Source: a virus. Taken from it: DNA of 38,765 bases. The translations under genes were made by a program, and so were the position numbers. Where the stretch lies: the IMG/VR virus record IMGVR_UViG_3300042470_001002, positions 1 to 38,765 of that record, one strand, 5' to 3'. Positions 24,912 to 32,182 of the stretch are shown here, in pieces. Under the pieces are notes generated by a model, which worked only from the letters and a program-made list of their open reading frames with translations, had not been told where the DNA came from and searched no databases. Position 1 is the stretch's first letter; each line of letters starts with the position of its first letter.

Positions 24912-25379
24912 TTACGCCACATCTCTCAAATAAATCAGCAACCCATAATGAGCAATACATAAAGCATCTGCCATGCCATCATGTTGCTTCCTACATCTTG
25001 GTAAAATCAAATTAACCTGCGGATAACGTCTGGTACAGAAATCTATCGCCGCATCTTTATCTTTAGCCGTACCACTCAATACCGATCCTTTCCACTTCTG
25101 AGGTGTTACTAATTCTAACGGTATTCCCGCTCCCATCACCGCACCTAACACCATGCCGTAACCTTTGCCAAAAGAAAAAGTAGAAGCGACTCCCTGTCCT
25201 GGCATAGAATGAACCTGCTCTGATATTACTAACTCAACTTTATGACTTCTTAATGTCTCAATCAACGCCGAAACATTAATATCTTTACCAGAAATAGGAA
25301 TAGGATAAGTAAACGCCTTATTGCCATCTATAATAGCTATTCCACCCTTCAAACCTGGATCAATTCCACATATAATCAT
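24912..25379 (-). CDS. RuvC-like Holliday junction resolvase
   Basis: 155 residues, with the four acidic catalytic residues in RuvC order: Asp7 in GIDPGLKGGIAI, Glu54 in VISEQVHSMPGQG, and Asp134/Asp138 in HDGMADAL. STFSFGKGYGMVLGA and PQKWKGSV are also typical of the family. It would cut four-way and branched phage DNA before packaging, and it sits immediately next to the terminase. Divergent from terL with only 35 bp between starts. Confidence 0.92.
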   Translation of the reverse strand: MIICGIDPGLKGGIAIIDGNKAFTYPIPISGKDINVSALIETLRSHKVELVISEQVHSMPGQGVASTFSFGKGYGMVLGAVMGAGIPLELVTPQKWKGSVLSGTAKDKDAAIDFCTRRYPQVNLILPRCRKQHDGMADALCIAHYGLLIYLRDVA

Positions 25380-25414
25380 AGATATATTTTAACTAATTAA
25401 TTTCTATAATTATA

Positions 25415-26884
25415 ATGCAGAAATCTTCACGTTCAACAAAAGAGCTGTTAACGCCATTAACGACCGCATCAGCCACAAGATTTTTAAAGAATAAAATAAA
25501 ATCATCCGACACTAAAGAGAAATTATCATGGGTGGAGTTTGCTAAGAAATGCCAGATACGGTCGGGGCGTGAGTTAATACCATTCACTCCGTATGATTGG
25601 CAGGAGCAATTTTTAGAACAAATAGAAAAACATTCTGGTATCGTTTTATGCAAATCAAGGCAATTAGGAGCCACAGAATTTATTGGCAACTGGTTATTAT
25701 GGCAGGCATCAAACGATCCTGGTTTCGTTGCAGTGGTATTCTCCAAAACTCAATCAGACTCTAGTGACATCGCCAAGCGAGTAAGAGATATGATTGTCAC
25801 CTATCCTGACTTAGCATTTGAAACTAACAACCAAAAAGATTTAAAATTATTGAATGGTGGCAGGATTATCTTTAAAGCATCAACACCTAACGCCGCCCGT
25901 GGTATTCCTTCGGTGGCAGTAGTAGTATTTGATGAATGTGCTTTTGTGGAAGGGGTAGAAACGATATACGCATCAGCACAGCCCGCTACTTCTATGTTAG
26001 GTGATAAAGCTAAGACAATATTAATGAGTACCCCAAATGGTCAACAAGGTTTCTATTGGGAGATGTTACGAGAGGGGAACGAATCAGAAGAAATATTAAA
26101 TATTTGCCGAGGCATCAGGACAGGAGAATTACCACCTGTCCAATATTGGACTGATAATCATTGGTGTAAGTTTTTTGTACACTGGAAATCTCACCCGGTT
26201 TATGCCTCTGATGAGAATTACTTACAGAAAGTGAAGGACAGGCAGAAATTAACCGACGCTCAATTACAGAGAGAATATGACCTAAACTTTGAGGAAGCAG
26301 TAAACGCACTCTATCCACAGGAATTAGTATTAAGAGGTGCTAGAGGCGTATTCCAGAACGCTATGCAAGGTAGAAAATACATAGCCGGCATTGATCCGGC
26401 ATTTGGTGGTTCTGATTATTTCTGCTTGACTATTTGGGATGTTAGTTTTAATCCATACCAATTAGTCAGGATGTATAGAGAGAATAACAAGAGCAAAGAT
26501 TATAATCTAGTGAATACGGTACAAATATTGAGTCAATATCGCCCGTCTGTTGTGGGAGTTGAGTCTAATTCAGGCGGGCGGTTAATACTTGAGGATTTAA
26601 TAAACAAGATGCCGTGGTGTAAGATTGAGGCTGTGAATACCACTGAATCATCTAAGATTGTCGCCACAGATAGATTATTATTGTTGCTGGAGCGTGATCA
26701 GATGATTTATCCTGATTGTGAGTTAAAATCTGAACTACTTAATTTCAGAGAATCAATCAATGGTACAAGGAGAAAAAGAGAGGCAATAGCTGGTCATGAT
26801 GATACGGTCATGAGTTCTGCTCTTGCCTTTAGTGTGTTCTCTATTCCTTTCTTTGATGCTGGGATAGGAACGGTTAGGTATTAA
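25415..26884 (+). CDS. terL: Terminase large subunit
   Basis: 489 residues. ATPase: Walker A-like CKSRQLGATE (79-88), Walker B VAVVVFDE (167-174, Asp173-Glu174), coupling motif MSTPNG (~204-209). Nuclease: Asp327 in IAGIDPAFGGSDY, Glu383 in VVGVESNSGG, Asp462 in AGHDDTVMSSALA. It packages DNA into the prohead through the portal and cuts the concatemer. No Shine-Dalgarno sequence precedes the ATG, and TATAATTATAATG suggests a very short or absent leader. The 3' end overlaps a convergent small gene by about 11 bp. Confidence 0.95.
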   Translation: MQKSSRSTKELLTPLTTASATRFLKNKIKSSDTKEKLSWVEFAKKCQIRSGRELIPFTPYDWQEQFLEQIEKHSGIVLCKSRQLGATEFIGNWLLWQASNDPGFVAVVFSKTQSDSSDIAKRVRDMIVTYPDLAFETNNQKDLKLLNGGRIIFKASTPNAARGIPSVAVVVFDECAFVEGVETIYASAQPATSMLGDKAKTILMSTPNGQQGFYWEMLREGNESEEILNICRGIRTGELPPVQYWTDNHWCKFFVHWKSHPVYASDENYLQKVKDRQKLTDAQLQREYDLNFEEAVNALYPQELVLRGARGVFQNAMQGRKYIAGIDPAFGGSDYFCLTIWDVSFNPYQLVRMYRENNKSKDYNLVNTVQILSQYRPSVVGVESNSGGRLILEDLINKMPWCKIEAVNTTESSKIVATDRLLLLLERDQMIYPDCELKSELLNFRESINGTRRKREAIAGHDDTVMSSALAFSVFSIPFFDAGIGTVRY

Positions 26885-27050
26885 CTATTTTCACTCGATG
26901 GGTAGGAATAGTTATAGGATGTTTTGCTAGTCGTCCGTTTTTAAATCTTTTGGAGATTGATACTGTTTTCTCCCCGACAGATACGACTTCCCATTTGGAG
27001 ACGCTATGCCAAGGGTTATCTGTAAACTCAACAATATCGCCTTGTTTCAT
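26874..27050 (-). CDS. Small basic protein, 58 aa
   Basis: ATG 27050 overlaps the stop of the upstream gene (ATGA) and follows GAGGAAAAACA. Sequence begins MKQGDIVEFTDNPWHSVSKW and continues with EVVSVGEKTVSISKRFKNGR to VKIVNT, a compact all-beta, SH3-like layout seen in small phage and plasmid proteins that bind nucleic acid or act as adaptors. The last codons overlap the end of terL. Function unknown. Confidence 0.65.
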   Translation of the reverse strand: MKQGDIVEFTDNPWHSVSKWEVVSVGEKTVSISKRFKNGRLAKHPITIPTHRVKIVNT

Positions 27051-27295
27051 TGTTTTTCCTCTTCCATCATTTGCAAAATATTTTCAATAAACTTCTTCGT
27101 CAACTTAACTTCTTCCATTTCGGACGGGTCAAGTATCTGACTCTTAATAATTTCCTCTGCTGTTTCAGAGTCTAATCCGCCCTCGTCAAGCAATCGAGTA
27201 AACAGTATATGCTCTTTCGTTGACTTATTCCTCTTGTGTAATTCCAGGAGATGATCACAAAGTTTTAGGTCTGGTCTGTTTGGTGTCATTGTCAT
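27047..27295 (-). CDS. Small hypothetical protein, 82 aa
   Basis: Helical and charged (KLCDHLLELHKRNKSTKEHI, then ETAEEIIKSQILDPSEMEEV). Two ATGs lie at the 5' end (MTMTPNR); either could be used. It is the middle gene of a minus-strand run of four small genes (28021 down to 26874) that probably share the promoter near 28.1 kb. No family recognised. Confidence 0.6.
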   Translation of the reverse strand: MTMTPNRPDLKLCDHLLELHKRNKSTKEHILFTRLLDEGGLDSETAEEIIKSQILDPSEMEEVKLTKKFIENILQMMEEEKQ

Positions 27296-27306
27296 TGTTT
27301 TATGCC

Positions 27307-27474
27307 TTATTTGGTCAGTTTATTTAACTCTTGCTTTAATCTCTGATTCTTCTGCCTAAGACTAGTCACAGTCTTAAACAGGGCTTCGTTTTCTTTTAGG
27401 AGTCGCTTAACCGACTCCTCTAATTGTTCCCGTGTCATTTCTGACGATGGGATAGGTATTTCTGGTTTGTTCAT
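27307..27474 (-). CDS. Small coiled-coil protein, 55 aa
   Basis: I choose ATG 27474, which follows AAAGAGGAAAA; an in-frame ATG 11 codons upstream has no site. After MNKPEIPIPSSEMTREQ the rest is one leucine-heptad helix (LEESVKRLLKENEALFKTVT, then SLRQKNQRLKQELNKL), so a dimeric coiled coil is likely. Function unknown. The coding sequence contains a GGAGTCG/CGACTCC inverted repeat near 27400-27420 that echoes the leader motif of the next genes upstream. Confidence 0.6.
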   Translation of the reverse strand: MNKPEIPIPSSEMTREQLEESVKRLLKENEALFKTVTSLRQKNQRLKQELNKLTK

Positions 27475-27523
27475 TTTTCCTCTTTGTACTTGAGCAGTTT
27501 TCGCCATACCCAGGGCGGGTTTA

Positions 27524-28021
27524 TTAGAATATTACTTCAGGGTCTAATAATACCTGTTGAGATAAATCTTTTGAATGATTAATAAAGTATTGGACGTTAT
27601 TGGGTAATAACCCTTTTTCGATAGCATTGGTCGTCCATCCGATGTTTCTTTTCATCACGTCAACAGCCCAGCAAACTTGGGGACCCGTCCCCCAGATTCT
27701 TAACTTCTGGGCTATTTTTACTTTTTCCTTTGGAGTCCCTGCCATAAATAGCTCGCCTGCTATTTTACAGGCTTTTTCTCTTTCGGGAGTTATTACGGGT
27801 TGAGACTCTAGCTTTTGGATTTCTTTGTTGACAGCGTTTAAAAGAAATGTAAACACATCAGCATAATATTTAGCGGTTGTGGCGATCTGAGAACACTCAG
27901 GATTTGGTTTAACTACAGGTTCATTATAAGTGATTTCTAGTAGCAGACCAACAACCCTAGTTTTGTTGTTATATTTTTTTGCTACTTTTAACTGGGCCAA
28001 TAATACTTTTAAGTTTTTCAT
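27524..28021 (-). CDS. Hypothetical protein, 165 aa, in regulated minus-strand operon
   Basis: Helical protein with a basic start (MKNLKVLLAQLKVAKKYNNK), a mid-region resembling an HTH or packing bundle (PKEKVKIAQKLRIWGTGPQV, then CWAVDVMKRNIGW) and an acidic end. Not recognised. Its 5' leader (28022-28067) is nearly identical to that of the gene at 30115-30441, and its promoter region carries operator copies B and C, so it is under shared control. Confidence 0.6.
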   Translation of the reverse strand: MKNLKVLLAQLKVAKKYNNKTRVVGLLLEITYNEPVVKPNPECSQIATTAKYYADVFTFLLNAVNKEIQKLESQPVITPEREKACKIAGELFMAGTPKEKVKIAQKLRIWGTGPQVCWAVDVMKRNIGWTTNAIEKGLLPNNVQYFINHSKDLSQQVLLDPEVIF

Positions 28022-28067
28022 TTTATTTCCCTCTCCCGTCAGCCGGAGTCGCTTTTAATTTGTTTCT
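28022..28067 (-). promoter_or_regulatory. Shared 5' leader with masked ribosome-binding site, copy 1
   Basis: Reads GAAACAAATTAAAAGCGACT, CCGGCTGACGGGAGAGGGAA, ATAAAATG on the minus strand. Matches the leader at 30442-30488 with few changes. CTCC and GGAG can pair, covering the GGGAGAGG ribosome-binding site. Confidence 0.6.
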
Positions 28068-28084
28068 ATGTTTTTCATTATTAC

Positions 28085-28184
28085 ACGGTTATCTGTATTT
28101 TAACTAAACGAATCTATATAAATTATTTATACCCTTCAACAAAATCCAACATCTTTGCTTATCATTTAAAACATAGATAACCGT
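28085..28184. promoter_or_regulatory. Divergent control region with 19-bp operators, copies B and C
   Basis: ACGGTTATCTGTATTTTAA at 28085-28103 (+) and ACGGTTATCTATGTTTTAA at 28166-28184 (minus) form a widely spaced inverted pair between the start sites of the minus gene at 28021 and the plus gene at 28223. The spacing of ~80 bp between sites would allow looping or independent control of both promoters. Copy A is at 17962-17980. Confidence 0.65.
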
Positions 28185-28222
28185 GCTAACCTGAGAACTA
28201 TATATATTAAGGATAGAAACAA

Positions 28223-28453
28223 ATGGTAACTAGAAACCCCAAAGGAAGTCCAGCAACCCTAACCTCATTCAAAGCGGAAGGGCCGTTGATCATACCTGGC
28301 GACAGATTGTCTAAAAAGATGACTGCGATCCGACTCCAGCAAAAGGTAGAAGACGCTTTAAACAAAATCCCACCCAAAGAACGGCCCGCTTTTCTCAGAA
28401 AATGTATTACCGAAGCATTAGTCACAAGTGGACTTCTTGATCTGCCTGACTAA
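28223..28453 (+). CDS. Small hypothetical protein, 76 aa
   Basis: ATG after AAGGATAGAAACAA. Ser/Pro/Gly-rich start, then a helical C-terminal half (RLQQKVEDALNKIPPKERPA, then FLRKCITEALVTSGLL) with the register of a short ribbon-helix-helix or two-helix oligomerisation unit. Divergent from the 28021 operon across a two-operator region, the arrangement of an autoregulated control gene, so it is a candidate for the protein that binds the 19-bp operators. Not recognised by family. Confidence 0.55.
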   Translation: MVTRNPKGSPATLTSFKAEGPLIIPGDRLSKKMTAIRLQQKVEDALNKIPPKERPAFLRKCITEALVTSGLLDLPD

Positions 28454-28495
28454 GAATAATTGCTTAATCACCTGGACTAATTTAAAAATAATCAT

Positions 28496-28518
28496 GGGCC
28501 GTTATGGTCCTTTTTTAT
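28496..28518 (+). terminator. Short terminator
   Basis: GGGCC-GTTAT-GGTCC (one G-T pair) followed by TTTTTTATTT. Ends the 28223 gene. Confidence 0.65.
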
Positions 28519-28618
28519 TTACCATCCCCAAAATACCTGAGATAAATTAGTCAAAAGTCAATTTTTATTCGCCTTTGCGGTGATCTGGTATAATCTATAC
28601 TAGGTGCGGTTTGCACGC

Positions 28619-28813
28619 CTGACAAAAAATGTATTTTGCTAAGTCAACTTAAAATGTAACGAAATGTAACGCTAACGGAAAAGGTTGATCGTAGCCGTCG
28701 GTATTTGTTGCGAACGCATATCATTCACGCAGGGAACGAATCGCTAAAAGTCTATCCTAGTATTAATTACAGAGATGACAGAATTTGCTTTATAATATAA
28801 TAAGAACATCTGT
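28619..28813 (-). repeat. Right copy of the ~195-bp inverted repeat
   Basis: Inverted relative to 17532-17727. Contains the direct pair TGTAACG-AAA-TGTAACG near 28652-28670 and the block GATCGTAGCCGTCGGTATTT. It ends 27 bp before the dUTPase ATG, so in this copy the element could also be a leader or promoter region for that gene. The remainder of the gene-free stretch 28454-28840 has only the short terminator at 28496. Confidence 0.85.
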
Positions 28814-28840
28814 AATGAATAAATAATCATTCCTTGGTAA

Positions 28841-29275
28841 ATGTATATTAATATCAAAATACAAAAAGTCCACCCGCTGGCGAAGTGTCCAGAATACGCC
28901 CATGAATTTGATGCTGGCATGGACTTGTTTTCTGTGGAGGAAAAGTTATTAGGGCCGGGTGAAAGTGGATTGATTGGGACCGGGTTGAAAATTGCTTTAC
29001 CAGAATACACCGAAGCACAAATTAGACCTCGGAGCGGATTGGCTTTAAATCATCAGATTACAGTGTTAAATAGCCCTGGAACGATTGATTCTGGTTATCG
29101 TGGGGAAATAGGCGTTATTCTGATTAATCACGGTTTAAGCCCGTTTAAAATTGAAGTAGGCATGAAAATAGCACAGATGGTTTTTGTTTCTGTGCTAAGA
29201 GGTGAGTTATGGGTTGTGGATGAGTTGGATGGTACTAGCCGGGGTGAGTGTGGTTTTGGGTCTAGTGGTATCTAA
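28841..29275 (+). CDS. dut: dUTPase (trimeric Dut family)
   Basis: 144 residues with all five family motifs in order: 1 DAGMDL (residues 24-29), 2 PRSGLA, 3 GTIDSGYRGEI (catalytic Asp and Tyr), 4 KIAQMVF, 5 GTSRGECGFGSSG at the C-terminus. It hydrolyses dUTP to dUMP and pyrophosphate, keeping uracil out of DNA and feeding ThyX. Only a weak ribosome-binding site precedes the ATG. The stop region overlaps the convergent BRO gene by four bases. Confidence 0.96.
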   Translation: MYINIKIQKVHPLAKCPEYAHEFDAGMDLFSVEEKLLGPGESGLIGTGLKIALPEYTEAQIRPRSGLALNHQITVLNSPGTIDSGYRGEIGVILINHGLSPFKIEVGMKIAQMVFVSVLRGELWVVDELDGTSRGECGFGSSGI

Positions 29276-29973
29276 TCAAATGTCGCCCGAACTTTCTTGG
29301 CGGATTCTTCTGTTATTTTCTGGCATTGATTGTTCCCTTGTGCATTGGCTTTTTTGATATTCCGTGAAGCCAATGCTTCGGCAAAACCAACCGATGCCAG
29401 CTCAAAAAGGTCTAGGTTATCTCTGATATTGTCATTCTTGCCTAGTCCCTTTGCTAACTTGATCTGTTTAGCATCACCGCCTAATACTGGTATATAAATT
29501 GCATTGGTACATAATCCATAACCGATGCTGTTAACGCCATGATCTTGTAATACTGCCGTAAAAGAAACCCGTATCTGTTTACTCTTTAACCTTGCCTCGA
29601 TTCTTTCCAGGTCTTCAGGTTTAGCACGGTCAATAATACTTTCTGCTAATTCTGGAGAGGCATCAATAAATTGTAAAAATATTTTCGCCGCTTCTTGCCT
29701 GTAGGCTCGCCCGATTGATCCAGGTAATAGACCAATGATATATAAAATACCTTCACGGCCAGCGACGGGAGTAAACTGCTGTCCTTTTCCAGGGAATTTA
29801 TAGCTGTCGGTTTTTTCGACGACTTCTGAAAACTGTTTAGAGACAACACTCCAAGAGTCTCTAGGGTTCTTCTTTCCACAAAACTTAATCACATCCAAAA
29901 CAGAATAACGTCCATCTTCAGTCATTCTAATTTCTTCGGGGAACCCATCAAACGATATAATATTACTTGCCAT
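29272..29973 (-). CDS. BRO-type antirepressor-like regulator
   Basis: 233 residues, ATG after TTGAGGTTTAC. N-terminal half is BRO-N like (GRYSVLDVIKFCGKKNPRDS, then FTPVAGREGILYIIGLLPGS). The C-terminal half has the features of the domain common in cyanobacterial BRO proteins: ALQDHG-like loop, GYGLCTNAIYIPVLGG, LRDNL-like NIRDNLDLFEL and AEALASRNI. BRO proteins bind DNA and act as phage regulators. It has the same operator/promoter type as the genes at 24109 and 32183. Confidence 0.85.
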   Translation of the reverse strand: MASNIISFDGFPEEIRMTEDGRYSVLDVIKFCGKKNPRDSWSVVSKQFSEVVEKTDSYKFPGKGQQFTPVAGREGILYIIGLLPGSIGRAYRQEAAKIFLQFIDASPELAESIIDRAKPEDLERIEARLKSKQIRVSFTAVLQDHGVNSIGYGLCTNAIYIPVLGGDAKQIKLAKGLGKNDNIRDNLDLFELASVGFAEALASRNIKKANAQGNNQCQKITEESAKKVRATFD

Positions 29974-29997
29974 GTAAACCTCAATTTTATTTGGCCG

Positions 29998-30026
29998 TAC
30001 CCAGATTGTTTCTGCAATGCTGGGTA
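29998..30026 (-). other. Leader hairpin of the BRO gene
   Basis: TACCCAG/CTGGGTA closes a stem extended by ATTG/CAAT around CAGAAA, 24 bp before the ATG. It differs in sequence from the leader of the other two regulators but, like them, puts a strong hairpin between promoter and start. Confidence 0.6.
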
Positions 30027-30040
30027 ACTTTACATCTAAT

Positions 30041-30070
30041 ATTATAACAAAAAATATCGCCGATGCGATA
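30041..30070 (-). promoter_or_regulatory. Antirepressor-type promoter/operator, copy 2
   Basis: On the minus strand: perfect palindrome TATCGC-ATCG-GCGATA followed by TTTTTTGTTATAAT (extended -10). Best-conserved of the three copies. Confidence 0.7.
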
Positions 30071-30095
30071 AAAAAACCGCCCGGTTAAAGGCGGT
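30070..30095 (-). terminator. Terminator of the 30115-30441 gene
   Basis: Minus strand CCGCC-TTTAACCG-GGCGG followed by T7. It abuts the promoter block of the next minus gene. Confidence 0.8.
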
Positions 30096-30114
30096 GAGGT
30101 GTTTTTATTTTAGG

Positions 30115-30441
30115 TTAAAACTCTACAGCGGGGTCAAGATAAACGCCATTAAAAAACTTATCTTGATTGAAAGGCGTTTCATTTGGGATGTCTCTAACCT
30201 GTCTAGGCTCTTTTGTATCCTTAGCACCTAAACTAGATGCCATCGAATATTTGCCGTCGGGGTAAACCATCTCATATTCATCTCTGTAACTAGGCTCAAT
30301 TCTTCTTGTGATTAATTCATTTGTCGCCAAACATTTAATGGTGACGGTTTTGGCGGTCCGTTTAATAACGGAATAAGCGAATACATGATCACTTACTATA
30401 GATAAAGAATAATAAACAGTACCAACTTCAAACTTAATCAT
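30115..30441 (-). CDS. Hypothetical protein, 108 aa
   Basis: Beta-rich N-terminus (FEVGTVYYSLSIVSDHVFAY) and TVTIKCLATNELITRRIEPS, then a disordered C-terminus. Preceded by the shared ribosome-site-masking leader and by the repeated TTGACA promoter, so it is co-controlled with both the 21672 gene (same promoter) and the 28021 gene (same leader). Family not recognised. Confidence 0.7.
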   Translation of the reverse strand: MIKFEVGTVYYSLSIVSDHVFAYSVIKRTAKTVTIKCLATNELITRRIEPSYRDEYEMVYPDGKYSMASSLGAKDTKEPRQVRDIPNETPFNQDKFFNGVYLDPAVEF

Positions 30442-30523
30442 TTTATCTTTCCTCTCCCTTAAGCCGGAGTCGCTAAACTTGTTTCAATAAAACCAATATA
30501 AATCAATACTTTTGAATTGTCAA
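30442..30523 (-). promoter_or_regulatory. Promoter copy 2 (TTGACA) plus shared leader copy 2
   Basis: Minus strand TTGACA (30523-30518), 17 bp, TATATT (30500-30495). A 9-bp inverted repeat CTTTTGAAT/ATTCAAAAG straddles the -35. From 30488 down, the leader GAAACAAGTTTAGCGACTCC, GGCTTAAGGGAGAGG matches that of the 28021 gene. Confidence 0.7.
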
Positions 30524-30659
30524 TACTTATTCAAAAGATTTTTACAAACCCACGAAAACAATAGATCATAGCCGGCTGGACCAGATACCGGCCCGGCTTG
30601 TAGCGTGTTACTATTAGTCCAACTCATGATATAATATTAAAAACAAAGGACGATATATT

Positions 30660-30968
30660 ATGAGAAAACCTAAGCAACATTCCCATAGTACAAAATATAG
30701 AGATTATATCCAGTCAGATAGATGGCGGGCGTTAAGAGTAAAAACATTCAGCATGACCAATAATCGGTGCGTAGGATGCGGGGATAAATGCACCGAGTGT
30801 CATCATTTAAGTTATGACAACCTAGGAAAGGAAAGGATCGGCATAGACATTGTGCCTCTTTGTTCCAAGTGTCATAAGAAATGTCACTACAAGAAATATT
30901 GGGATAACAAGAAAAACCGGGCGATAATGTCAGACCAGCTAACAAAGAAATTTAGATTGATGTCATGA
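30660..30968 (+). CDS. HNH endonuclease
   Basis: 102 residues, ATG after ACAAAGGACGATATATT. The core reads CVGCGDKCTECHHLSYDN, then IGIDIVPLCSKCHKKCHY: two CxxC pairs for a structural zinc, the His-His of the beta-beta-alpha-metal site and the C-terminal CHxxCH. SDRWRALRVKTF upstream is the usual HNH lead-in. It could be a free-standing homing nuclease or the packaging-associated HNH found near terminases; it is 4 kb from terL, so either is open. Converges on the Mu gpF-like gene with a 6-bp overlap. Confidence 0.85.
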   Translation: MRKPKQHSHSTKYRDYIQSDRWRALRVKTFSMTNNRCVGCGDKCTECHHLSYDNLGKERIGIDIVPLCSKCHKKCHYKKYWDNKKNRAIMSDQLTKKFRLMS

Positions 30969-31571
30969 CCCCCGAACTCTTGATCCAAAATACTGCACAG
31001 AACATTTACAATTCGCCCGGCATGAACAGGCAACGGTCGGCAAAGGTAGTTCACCAATCCGCTTTAACCCCGCCGAAGCATAACTCAAGCATTCCCCACA
31101 ATTCCGATCCGTTGCCCCTAATTTCCTCATCATGTACACCAAGTCAGATTCTTTAGCGTTGGCTTGTTTCATCGTTTCACCGGCCAACCTTGACCTCTCA
31201 GTATAAAGTTTAGTCCTAGCTTTTAATTGTGCCGGCGATACCGTGCCATTTTTAATCTCTACCGCCATCTGATGTAAATATTTATATTCAGACTTTAAAT
31301 CACGCCCAATACTTAACCAGTCTTCAGGGGTAGCGATATTCTTACCACCCCTAGAGATCAACGCCCGCTTTACATGGAGTGTTTTTAATTCCTTGGCAAA
31401 TTCCTTTTCCCACTTCTGGAGTGAAATACGGTTAGCGATCAAATCGTCGTTGAGAATATCAATGCGATGATTAGTGGAGGAAGTAATAGTTTTCTCACTT
31501 TTCTCGATAGTTGCTGGTGGTATAAATTTTCCATTATTCTTATATTTCCCGTATAGTTTGCTGAATTGCAT
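30963..31571 (-). CDS. Phage Mu gpF-like head morphogenesis (minor capsid) protein
   Basis: 202 residues; ATG lies inside the end of the upstream small gene. The C-terminal half has the family signature of a Cys/His-rich site: RKLGATDRNCGECLSYA, ELPLPTVACSCRANCKCSV. The N-terminal half is helical and basic. These proteins associate with the portal and are needed for head assembly or ejection; here it is 11 kb from the portal gene, while in most phages it is adjacent. At 202 residues it is close to the domain alone. Confidence 0.75.
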   Translation of the reverse strand: MQFSKLYGKYKNNGKFIPPATIEKSEKTITSSTNHRIDILNDDLIANRISLQKWEKEFAKELKTLHVKRALISRGGKNIATPEDWLSIGRDLKSEYKYLHQMAVEIKNGTVSPAQLKARTKLYTERSRLAGETMKQANAKESDLVYMMRKLGATDRNCGECLSYASAGLKRIGELPLPTVACSCRANCKCSVQYFGSRVRGS

Positions 31572-31716
31572 TAGTGATTCCTTTTAGTTCCTTTGGTAAT
31601 TCTTTTTCTAATTCTTTAGCGATGTTATTTACTTCACTTTGGGAGATAGTAGCCATTGCTAATAAGTCTGATTCGTCTAGTAAGTCATCTGTGATAATAA
31701 TAAGTTTTTCTGCCAT
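31540..31716 (-). CDS. Small acidic protein, 58 aa, overlapping the head protein gene
   Basis: MAEKLIIITDDLLDESDLLA, then a helical ISQSEVNNIAKELEKELPKE, ending IREI. It runs past the start of the Mu gpF-like gene by 32 bp in another frame, suggesting translational coupling. No clear ribosome-binding site (TATAAAAAACATG). Function unknown, possibly a partner of the head protein. Confidence 0.55.
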   Translation of the reverse strand: MAEKLIIITDDLLDESDLLAMATISQSEVNNIAKELEKELPKELKGITNAIQQTIREI

Positions 31717-31753
31717 GTTTTTTATAATAAATAATATTTATTTTACCACAAAT

Positions 31754-31785
31754 AAAAACACCTATCACTCGCCGATAGGTGTTTG
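31754..31785. terminator. Hairpin terminator
   Basis: Perfect 9-bp stem ACACCTATC/GATAGGTGT with T-rich flanks on both strands. On the minus strand it ends the RHH gene (31827-32036). Confidence 0.8.
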
Positions 31786-31826
31786 TTCAAAGGTAAAAAC
31801 AACAAGAAATTAACCTTAGAATTATA

Positions 31827-32036
31827 TCACATTTCTAGTTTTTCTTGATTTAGATACCACTTAAAAGCATCTTGTGCAATCCGGTTAGGTGTTTCATGCC
31901 GGTTCTTTGATGCTATTTTTAACCGTTTATAAACGTCATCTCTGATCGTGATCCGGCGGCGGATCGAGTCTTTTTCTTCTGGTTCGGGTGATTCGATTGG
32001 TTCGGCTGTGAGATATTCTGTGGGTTCTTCTGTCAT
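31827..32036 (-). CDS. Ribbon-helix-helix regulator, 69 aa
   Basis: Acidic, Pro/Glu-rich tail-like N-terminus (~25 residues), then RRRITIRDDVYKRLKIASKN followed by RIAQDAFKWYLNQ: a beta-strand and two helices of the CopG/Arc fold. Binds DNA as a dimer of dimers. Candidate repressor for one of the repeated operators. Its leader contains a CCTGG-AGTGAC-CCAGG hairpin about 15 bp before the ATG. Confidence 0.7.
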   Translation of the reverse strand: MTEEPTEYLTAEPIESPEPEEKDSIRRRITIRDDVYKRLKIASKNRHETPNRIAQDAFKWYLNQEKLEM

Positions 32037-32146
32037 ATTTTTTAATGATAAAGCCTGGAGTGACCCAGGTGTCTAACTGTTAGGAATGTACCTATTTTAA
32101 CATGATGTGTTATTATTCTTTGAGATATAGATGCTACGAGGCGACA

Positions 32147-32180
32147 AAACCAACCTAGTTTCCATGGTTGGTTTCTTTTT
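32147..32180. terminator. Hairpin terminator
   Basis: Perfect AAACCAACC/GGTTGGTTT stem with CTTTTTG downstream; directly follows the minus-strand BRO gene (stop at 32183). Confidence 0.75.
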
Positions 32181-32182
32181 GT

